Of a stretch of 64,000 bases of DNA, positions 58,113-64,000 are shown piece by piece. The notes under the pieces were generated by a model. The model saw nothing but the letters and a program-made list of their open reading frames with translations. It did no database searches and was not told the DNA's origin. Positions within the stretch are counted from its first letter, which is position 1. Each line of letters opens with the position of its first letter. The position numbers and the translations under genes were made by a program. This DNA is from JACMLX01 sp040384325 (lineage in GTDB: Bacteria; Gemmatimonadota; Gemmatimonadetes; Gemmatimonadales; Gemmatimonadaceae): positions 372,001-436,000 of the forward strand of contig JAZKJL010000001.1 of NCBI GenBank assembly GCA_040384325.1. The letters are read 5' to 3'.

Positions 58113-59612
58113 GTGATCCACTCGATCCGGATCCGGGTCACGCTGCTGTTCATGCTGGCACTGGTGCTCGCGGTCACGGTGTTCGCGGGCGGGATCTGGA
58201 CGGGCCGCAAGGACTTCGCCTACTACCGCGAGTTGCAGCGCTACGTGCAGTCGCAGGCCGAGCTGGCGATCCGCATCATCACGCAGGCCGAGACGCGCGG
58301 GCCGGTGACGATCATGCGCGATTCGCTGGTCGGTGCGAAGCTCACCCCCGACCTGGTGAGCGCACTCGAGGTGATCCCCGATTACCTGATCGTGCTCGAC
58401 ACCGCGGGCCGCATGGTCTACGTGTCGGAGAAGGCGCGCACGCTGCCGGCATCGGACCTCACCTCGCTGCAGGAGAGTGCGCTCGACATCGATCCCGGCA
58501 CCACCGCCACGCTGCTCACGCTGCGCTCCGACCAGATCTACCTCTCGGCGCGCCTCGAGAACGACGAGCGCACGCCGATCGCACGCATCGTGGCCGGCAG
58601 TTCCACCAGCACCACCGAGGCGCTCTGGCGCGACCTGCTGCGGTCCATGCTGATGCTGGCGCCGGTGGTGTTGCTGCTGGGCGGCACGGCGGCCTACATC
58701 ATCGGTGGCGTGGCGGTACGACCGATCACGCTGATCATCAGTGAGCTGGAGGCCATCACCGATGGTCGCTCGCTGCACAAGCGACTGGGCGGTGCGGATG
58801 CCGAGGGAGACGAGCTCTCGCGCCTCACCAGCACGCTCAACGCCATGATCGGGCGACTGGAGAACAGCTTCGGCGGATTGCGGCGATTCACCGCCGATGC
58901 CAGCCACGAGCTGAAGACGCCGCTGACCGTGCTGCGCGCGAGCATCGAGCGGGCGATGATGGCGCGGCGCGGCTCCAACGAGCAGATGGAATACCTGGAG
59001 GAGGCGCTGAACGAGGTCACGCGCATGGCGGACCTCGTCAACAGCCTGCTCAGCCTCGCGCGTGCCGACGAAGGGCGTTTCGACCTCGTGCGCGACGTGG
59101 TGCTGCTGGACTCGATCCTGCGCGACATCGCCGAGACGGCCACGATCCTCGGCGAGCCGAACGGCATCCTCGTCGAAGTGAAGGAGTGCGAGCCACTGAC
59201 GGTGGAGGGCGACGCGCCGCGCCTGCGACAGCTGCTGCTGAACCTGGTGGAGAACGCGATCAAGTACACCACCGTCGGTGGCACGGTGGAGCTGTCGCTG
59301 GCGGCGGAGCAGGGCAATGCGGTGCTGACGGTGAAGGACACCGGCATGGGCATCGCGGCCGCCGACCTGCCGTTCATCTTCGAGCGATTCTGGCGCGCCG
59401 ACCGGGCACGTTCACGCGCCAGCGGGCGTGGCGGCACCGGCCTCGGTCTGGCGATCAGCCAGTACATCGCGCAGGCGCATGGTGGCACGCTCACCGCGCA
59501 GAGTCGCCTCGGCCGCGGCAGCACGTTCACGCTCACCCTGCCGGGCGCGGTGCGGCGCGACGTCGGCACACCGGTGATCGCCGCTCCGCCGCGCATCAGT
59601 CACAGCGCGTAG
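58113..59612 (+). CDS. Membrane sensor histidine kinase
   Basis: A 499-residue kinase paired with the upstream regulator. Two transmembrane segments (VTLLFMLALVLAVTVFAGGIW and MLMLAPVVLLLGGTAAYIIGG) flank a periplasmic sensor of about 150 residues. HAMP is seen around residues 205-255, then the phosphoacceptor H265 in ADASHELKTPLTVLRA. The ATPase part has the N-box LLNLVENAIKYT, G-box DTGMGIA and GGTGLGLAISQYI. The GTG start at 58113 keeps the first helix at the N-terminus. Confidence 0.92.
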   Translation: MIHSIRIRVTLLFMLALVLAVTVFAGGIWTGRKDFAYYRELQRYVQSQAELAIRIITQAETRGPVTIMRDSLVGAKLTPDLVSALEVIPDYLIVLDTAGRMVYVSEKARTLPASDLTSLQESALDIDPGTTATLLTLRSDQIYLSARLENDERTPIARIVAGSSTSTTEALWRDLLRSMLMLAPVVLLLGGTAAYIIGGVAVRPITLIISELEAITDGRSLHKRLGGADAEGDELSRLTSTLNAMIGRLENSFGGLRRFTADASHELKTPLTVLRASIERAMMARRGSNEQMEYLEEALNEVTRMADLVNSLLSLARADEGRFDLVRDVVLLDSILRDIAETATILGEPNGILVEVKECEPLTVEGDAPRLRQLLLNLVENAIKYTTVGGTVELSLAAEQGNAVLTVKDTGMGIAAADLPFIFERFWRADRARSRASGRGGTGLGLAISQYIAQAHGGTLTAQSRLGRGSTFTLTLPGAVRRDVGTPVIAAPPRISHSA

Positions 59613-59785
59613 CGCTGCCTCGCACGCGATGCAAGGGGCGCATCGCCTCTACGTGCGCAGAAGATTTCGCCTGCATCACTGACGCTTAAGCAAATCGTAA
59701 TGGACTGCCAGTGTTGGACGGCGGGTCCTATCGGCAGTTTAGCGAGGTCCCGTTCGACCATCATCCGGCATAAGGGAGAGGGTGG

Positions 59786-60496
59786 ATGTTCGATCAATTG
59801 CTGGAAACGAAGGCCAAGAAGCAGCGCAGCGTCGGTGGCACGGTGATTTCCGTCGTGTTGCACACCGTGCTCATCGCTGCGGCGGTCGTGCTGACGAAGA
59901 AGACGGCCGAGGCGCTGGAAAAGCCGAAGGAAGAGAAGGTCGTCCTCGCGGAGACGAAGAAGGAGCCCGAGCCGGAGAAGCCGAAGGAGCAGCCGAAGCC
60001 GCAGGAAGTCGTGGCGCAGGTCGCTCCGCCGAAGGGCTTCCAGGTGCTGACGCCGCCGATCGACGTGCCGGATGTGATTCCGGACGTCGACCTGAGCCGC
60101 AAGGCGACCGATGAAGCGGACTTCAGCGGCAAGGGCGTCCAGGGCGGCATCGCGAAGGGCGTCGAAGGTGGCACCGGTCCGGTGATCAGCGACCAGCCGT
60201 ATTTCGACTTCCAGGTCGAAAAGGCGGCCGCCGCCATTCCGGGCAGTGGCAGCCCGGCGTATCCCGAGATGCTGAAGAGCTCGGGCGTCGAAGGTGAAGC
60301 CCTCGTGCAGTTCGTGGTGGACACCACCGGCCGGGCCGAGCTTGGCTCGTTCAAGGTTTTGCGTGCCACGCACGACGCATTTGGACAGGCAGTGAAGGCG
60401 GCCCTGCCGCGCATGCGCTTCCTCCCCGCCGAAATCGGCGGCCGCAAGGTCCGCATGCTGGTGCAGCAGCCGTTCGCATTCGCGCTCAATCGATAG
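59786..60496 (+). CDS. TonB-like energy transducer
   Basis: A 236-residue TonB-type protein. One N-terminal helix (VISVVLHTVLIAAAVVLTK) anchors it, followed by a Lys/Glu/Pro-rich periplasmic spacer (EPEPEKPKEQPKPQ) and a C-terminal TonB domain (YPEMLKSSGVEGEALVQFVV, MRFLPAEIGGRKVRM). It links the ExbB/ExbD motor to outer-membrane receptors. GGGAGAGGG lies just before the ATG at 59786. It is the first of a five-gene cluster; the 173 bases upstream show no convincing promoter. Confidence 0.88.
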   Translation: MFDQLLETKAKKQRSVGGTVISVVLHTVLIAAAVVLTKKTAEALEKPKEEKVVLAETKKEPEPEKPKEQPKPQEVVAQVAPPKGFQVLTPPIDVPDVIPDVDLSRKATDEADFSGKGVQGGIAKGVEGGTGPVISDQPYFDFQVEKAAAAIPGSGSPAYPEMLKSSGVEGEALVQFVVDTTGRAELGSFKVLRATHDAFGQAVKAALPRMRFLPAEIGGRKVRMLVQQPFAFALNR

Positions 60497-60547
60497 ACCC
60501 CGGCTTCGCCCGGCACCCACACTCACACCTAGCACTGGGAGTCTCCG

Positions 60548-61282
60548 ATGGATCTGTCAATGATCGAGCTGTACAACTCGATGGGTATGTTCGCGAAGGG
60601 GATCGTGTACACCCTGTTCGCGATGTCCATCTGGTCGCTCACCGTGATGTTCTCGAAGTGGTGGTCGCTCCGCGCCGCCAAGGCCGAGACGCTCAAGTTC
60701 GCGCCGGAATTTTCGCAGTTCCTGGAAGAGGACAACCTCGGTGAGGCGATCAAGCTGGCCGAGACGTACAAGAAGTCGCATGTGGCCCGCGTGCTGGGCG
60801 GCGCCCTCGGCGAGATTCGCCCGCTGATCCAGGACGGCTCGGTGACGGTGTCGGACATCAACACCGCAGAACGTGCCGTCGAGCGCGAGATGCTGATGAC
60901 GATCGTCGGCCTGAAGCGCGGCAATGCCGTGCTGGCGACGGTGGGTGCCACGGCGCCGTTCGTCGGTCTGCTCGGCACGACGATGGGTATCGTGAACGCC
61001 TTCACGGGCATGGCCGCCTCCGGCTCGGGCGGTATCGCCTCGATCTCGGCCGGCGTCGCCGAAGCCCTCATCACCACCGCCTTCGGCCTGATCGTGGCCA
61101 TCCCGGCAGTGTGGGCGTACAACTACTTCCAGACCAAGATCGACAACCTCACGGCGGAAATGACGTACACCTCGAAGGAGATGATCGACTATCTCATCAA
61201 GGGTGTCTCGGGCGAGTTCGGCCGCTCCCGCTTCACGCGCGAGTTCAACACGACGGCTGGCGGCCAGAAGCCGATCACCTGA
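60548..61282 (+). CDS. exbB: ExbB/TolQ/MotA-type proton channel protein
   Basis: A 244-residue inner-membrane protein with three helices: KGIVYTLFAMSIWSLTVMFS, the segment LATVGATAPFVGLLGTTMGIV, and EALITTAFGLIVAIPAVWAYN. The block VGATAPFVGLLGTVMGI is the family signature, seen here with TTMGIV. It forms the proton channel with the two ExbD proteins downstream and drives TonB. It starts 51 bases after the first TonB gene. Confidence 0.93.
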   Translation: MDLSMIELYNSMGMFAKGIVYTLFAMSIWSLTVMFSKWWSLRAAKAETLKFAPEFSQFLEEDNLGEAIKLAETYKKSHVARVLGGALGEIRPLIQDGSVTVSDINTAERAVEREMLMTIVGLKRGNAVLATVGATAPFVGLLGTTMGIVNAFTGMAASGSGGIASISAGVAEALITTAFGLIVAIPAVWAYNYFQTKIDNLTAEMTYTSKEMIDYLIKGVSGEFGRSRFTREFNTTAGGQKPIT

Positions 61283-61314
61283 GCCTGACCCACCGTTAAC
61301 GAGGGAGCGTCTCC

Positions 61315-61809
61315 ATGGGGATGTCTGCAGGCGGCGGAGGGGCGGTCAAGGCCGAACCCAACGTCACCCCGATGATCGACGTCATGCTCGTGCTCCTGAT
61401 CATCTTCATGATCGTGGTGCCCCAGATCGCGGCCGGCTTCAAGGCCACGCCGCCGAAGGGACAGAACATCAAGGCGCACCCCGAAGATGAAAATGCCGAC
61501 CAGGTGCTGGGCATCGACAAGGATGGCAATTACTACCTGAACAAGAAGCCGATCAACAACGCGGATCTGGAACAGCTGGTGAAGCAGATCTACGATGCGC
61601 GGACGATCGACAAGATCATGTACGTGAAGGCGGACGCCGGACTGGCCTACCACAAGGTGCAGACCGCACTCGATGTCATCGCCAAGGGCGGTGTGCGCGT
61701 GTCGGGCCTCATCGCGGACCAGGAGCCGGGCACGGAATCGACTGTCGCAGGTGACTCGCCGAAGGCCGGTGGCAATCCTCTCGACCTGAGCGGAGGCAAG
61801 AAGCCCTAA
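61315..61809 (+). CDS. exbD: ExbD-type biopolymer transport protein (first copy)
   Basis: A 164-residue protein with one helix near its N-terminus (PNVTPMIDVMLVLLIIFMIVV). The aspartate in TPMIDVMLVLL is the proton-carrying residue of the ExbD/TolR family. The C-terminal periplasmic domain (IMYVKADAGLAYHKVQTALDV) is typical. Its TAA overlaps the ATG of the second ExbD (TAATG at 61807-61811). Confidence 0.92.
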   Translation: MGMSAGGGGAVKAEPNVTPMIDVMLVLLIIFMIVVPQIAAGFKATPPKGQNIKAHPEDENADQVLGIDKDGNYYLNKKPINNADLEQLVKQIYDARTIDKIMYVKADAGLAYHKVQTALDVIAKGGVRVSGLIADQEPGTESTVAGDSPKAGGNPLDLSGGKKP

Positions 61810-62225
61810 TGGCGATGAGCGCTGGAGATTCCGAGGGCGGGTTGACGAACGACATCAACGTGACGCCCATGATCGACGTGCTGCTGGTGCTGTTGATCAT
61901 CTTCATGGTCATCGTGCCGATGGCCCGCAAGACGATCGACGTGCAGCTGCCCGACCCGACGCCGCAGCCGCAGCCGCCTGGCCCGCCGCCACAGAACATC
62001 GTGCTGCAGGTCATGGAAGGCGGCAAGTTCAAGATCAACTCGGAGGAGCAGCCGAAGGCCAACCTCGGCAAGCGCCTCAAGGAGATCTACGAGCCGCGGC
62101 CGGACAAGCTGATCTTCGTGAAGGGTGACTCGCTGGCGACGTACCAGGACGTGATCTACGCCATGGACGTGGCACGCGGCGCAGGGGTGAAGGTCATCGG
62201 CCACATGCCGGCGACCGCGCCGTAA
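61809..62225 (+). CDS. exbD: ExbD-type biopolymer transport protein (second copy)
   Basis: A 138-residue paralogue of the upstream ExbD. The helix NVTPMIDVLLVLLIIFMVIVP keeps the proton-carrying aspartate. A proline-rich spacer (PDPTPQPQPPGPPPQN) and the domain LIFVKGDSLATYQDVIYAMD follow. Two different ExbD subunits with one ExbB are common in Bacteroidota-like clusters. It ends before a hairpin at 62250. Confidence 0.92.
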   Translation: MAMSAGDSEGGLTNDINVTPMIDVLLVLLIIFMVIVPMARKTIDVQLPDPTPQPQPPGPPPQNIVLQVMEGGKFKINSEEQPKANLGKRLKEIYEPRPDKLIFVKGDSLATYQDVIYAMDVARGAGVKVIGHMPATAP

Positions 62226-62249
62226 CTCGGTCACGACACGATGGCAGGG

Positions 62250-62285
62250 CAGTGGGCGACCGGGCGCAAGCCTTGTCGCCCACTG
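62250..62285 (+). terminator. Hairpin with 11-bp perfect stem after the second exbD
   Basis: CAGTGGGCGAC pairs with GTCGCCCACTG around a 14-base loop. TCGCGTTCC follows, with no T-run. It may attenuate transcription between exbD and the second TonB gene. Confidence 0.5.
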
Positions 62286-62363
62286 TCGCGTTCCATCCGT
62301 ACGAACCTTTCGTGCCCCGCCGGACGTAGAATGTGAGCGCACGACTCCCCCTCGATCCCGCCG

Positions 62364-63236
62364 ATGCACGATAGCAGCCTCCCACAATCCGCCGACGTCA
62401 CGCCCCGCCTGCCGCTCGAGCGGCCGAAGCTGCGGCCGCTCATCGGCGTGCCGGAAGGGGCCACGAAGGAAAACCGGAAGCGCGGCGCGGTGGTCGCCAT
62501 CCTCGCGCACCTGTTCGTCGTGTTCCTGCTGGTCTTCCGTTTCCGTACCGAGATCACCGCGGCGCTGACCGATGGCGCCGGTGGACCGGGCGCCGCTGGC
62601 GGTGGCGGTGGCGGGCGCGGCGGGAGCCCCGTCATTCCGGAGCGCATTCAGCAGTACCAGCTGTCCGCCCCACCGCCGCCCGCCGCCAGCCCGCCGAGCG
62701 TGCTGCCGCCGATCGTGCCGGTGCCGGAAGTGAAGAAGCCGGTCGTCACGCCGCCTCCCGAGGTCAAGCCGACCCCGGTCACGTCGCCGACGGCCACCGA
62801 AGCACCGGTCACCCCAGGGCCTGTGTCGCCGCCGGCGCCCGGCGCTGGCGCAGGGGCCGGTGCAGGCACCGATGCGGGGCCTGGGACGGGTCCTGGCACC
62901 GGCGGCGGCACCGGGTCTGGCATCGGCACCGGGACGGGCTCCGCCATCGGCCCGGGGACCGGTGGTGGCAACGCGACCATCTTCCCGCCCACACCACGCG
63001 CGCTGTTCGTGCCGCCCAACGGCACGCCGCGTCGACTGCGTGGCAAGACGATCGTGATCGAACTCGAGGTGGATGAGACGGGCAAGGTGCTGACCGCCGA
63101 ATTCACGCCGCGATCGGGTGACGGTGGCTACGACGACCAACTGCTCGCCAGCCTGCGGGAACAGCGATTTCGACCTGCGGTGCGGGCCAACGGCACACCG
63201 GTGAAGTTCACCTACCGGTACGAGATTCTCCTCTAG
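62364..63236 (+). CDS. TonB-like protein with long Gly/Pro/Thr linker
   Basis: A 290-residue TonB-type protein. An N-terminal cytoplasmic stretch, one helix (GAVVAILAHLFVVFLLVF) and then a long low-complexity periplasmic linker with poly-Gly, Pro-rich and GT-type repeats (about residues 70-210) lead into a C-terminal TonB/TolA-like domain (GKTIVIELEVDETGKVLTAEF and LREQRFRPAVRANG). It would give this cluster a second transducer of different reach. TAGAAT at 62327 is a possible -10 box. It ends in a hairpin at 63236. Confidence 0.8.
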   Translation: MHDSSLPQSADVTPRLPLERPKLRPLIGVPEGATKENRKRGAVVAILAHLFVVFLLVFRFRTEITAALTDGAGGPGAAGGGGGGRGGSPVIPERIQQYQLSAPPPPAASPPSVLPPIVPVPEVKKPVVTPPPEVKPTPVTSPTATEAPVTPGPVSPPAPGAGAGAGAGTDAGPGTGPGTGGGTGSGIGTGTGSAIGPGTGGGNATIFPPTPRALFVPPNGTPRRLRGKTIVIELEVDETGKVLTAEFTPRSGDGGYDDQLLASLREQRFRPAVRANGTPVKFTYRYEILL

Positions 63237-63258
63237 GGCGGACCACTGCGGTCCGCCC
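63236..63258 (+). terminator. Terminator of the TonB cluster
   Basis: GGGCGGACC (starting in the stop codon) pairs perfectly with GGTCCGCCC around a five-base loop, followed by TTCGAG. This closes the cluster before the permease gene. Confidence 0.7.
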
Positions 63259-63419
63259 TTCGAGTATCCGGCAGCGTACCCGACGACAACGTGTGGCAGA
63301 GCACGTAACCGGCGCTGGCTGCATGGCTGGTTCCGAGCCGATCCCGTGCATAGCTTGCCGCATTCTTTCGCCCGTACGAACGCGGGCGACCGTGCACCGT
63401 TACCACCTGCCCATCCTGC

Positions 63420-64000
63420 ATGCCGGAGCTCCGCGAGGACCCTGCAGTCGATTCAAGTACGCGTGGTGCAGCGGGTGGTTCAGCCGCGCCGACAGGGTTC
63501 GTTGCCGCACTGACGCTCACGGATGCGGCGATGCTGGTGGCCGGATCGATGATCGGCTCCGGCATCTTCATCGTCTCGGCCGACATCGCGCGTTCGGTCT
63601 CGTCGCCCTTCTGGCTGCTGATGGCCTGGGTGCTCACCGGCATCATCACGCTCGCCGGCGCCCTCTCGCTCGCCGAACTGGCCGCCATGTTCCCGCGCGC
63701 CGGCGGACAGTACGTCTTCCTTCGCGAAGCGATGGGCCCAGTGATGGGCTTTCTTTTTGGCTGGACGCTGTTCGTCGTCATCCAGACCGGCACCATCGCC
63801 GCCGTCGCCGTGGCCTTCGGCCGATTCCTCGGCGTGCTCTGGCCGTCGATCACGCCGGACCGATTCGGCTGGTTCCCGCAGGCCGATCTGTGTCTCTCCT
63901 GGCTGGGCTGCAAGGCCCCCGGGAACGCGATCCAGCTCGGGCTCTCACCACAGCGATTGATCGCGCTGGTGAGCGTGTGGCTGCTGACCTGGATCAACCT
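63420..64000 (+). CDS. APC superfamily amino acid permease (3' part outside window)
   Basis: The first 193 codons of a membrane carrier that leaves the window. TM1 has the motif VAGSMIGSGIFIVSADIAR, the unwound GSG helix of APC transporters. It is followed by SLAELAAMFPRAGGQYVFLREAMG, a clear family block, and further hydrophobic segments. It resembles the LAT/AdiC-like branch more than the permease at 20444. The ATG at 63420 gives a short cytoplasmic tail. Substrate is unknown. Confidence 0.88.
   Translation, partial: MPELREDPAVDSSTRGAAGGSAAPTGFVAALTLTDAAMLVAGSMIGSGIFIVSADIARSVSSPFWLLMAWVLTGIITLAGALSLAELAAMFPRAGGQYVFLREAMGPVMGFLFGWTLFVVIQTGTIAAVAVAFGRFLGVLWPSITPDRFGWFPQADLCLSWLGCKAPGNAIQLGLSPQRLIALVSVWLLTWIN

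Noticed and set aside
59690..59785. Promoter for the TonB cluster
   Set aside because: Several weak hexamers (TTGGAC, TTTAGC) can be paired, but none with a convincing match and spacing.
62860..62960. Direct repeats in the second TonB gene as a possible CRISPR or tandem-repeat locus
   Set aside because: The repeats are in frame and encode a Gly/Thr-rich linker; there are no spacers of constant length.
61806..63140. 444-codon minus-strand frame
   Set aside because: Antisense to exbD and the second TonB gene; low-complexity Gly/Arg content copies the linker repeats.

Overview
The window is GC-rich, densely coded bacterial chromosome with GTG and TTG starts and many start/stop overlaps. An alternative complex III (Act) operon, many secreted peptidases, a Phe/Tyr catabolic operon, and two TonB-type proteins around ExbB/ExbD point to an aerobic Gram-negative heterotroph. 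The protein style most resembles Gemmatimonadota (Gemmatimonas-like). That assignment is inference from remembered family patterns; there is no rRNA here. No transposase, integrase, phage gene or CRISPR array was seen.

Layout. 1-3265: truncated MASE1-GGDEF protein, a Tat-signal protein and a sialidase-fold lipoprotein. 3349-11560: secreted hydrolases (M14 carboxypeptidase, amidohydrolase, HEAT-cyclophilin, glycerophosphodiesterase, matrixin-like protease), with a REP-like inverted repeat at 7577-7666. 11836-16036: acetoacetyl-CoA synthetase and oligopeptidase B, convergent around a strong hairpin. 16245-21781: Phe/Tyr degradation operon (phenylalanine hydroxylase, HPPD, degenerate FAH-like protein, homogentisate dioxygenase, permease). 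Its acetoacetate product could feed the nearby acetoacetyl-CoA synthetase.

21741-33439: DUF502 protein, S9 peptidase, small lipoprotein, Ser/Thr kinase, SelD-N-terminal-like oxidoreductase, arginine decarboxylase, Yip1 protein, superoxide dismutase and DedA. 33638-46596: a carbohydrate/amide cluster with a GH38 alpha-mannosidase, an oligopeptide-type ABC transporter (two permeases, one binding lipoprotein, no ATPase here), a heparinase II/III lyase, TrmJ, a class III aminotransferase and two amidohydrolase-fold proteins. From the binding protein onward the junctions are overlapping or 2 bases apart. This is the best candidate for an uncharacterised catabolic system.

46817-54759: actABCDEF, with a TGTGA-N6-TCACA palindrome over the presumed promoter and a 12-bp-stem terminator at the end. 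Then tRNA-Ala(TGC), a ThrE-type exporter, a peroxiredoxin, an OmpR/histidine kinase pair, and a TonB-ExbB-ExbD-ExbD-TonB cluster closed by a terminator. An APC permease runs off the right edge.
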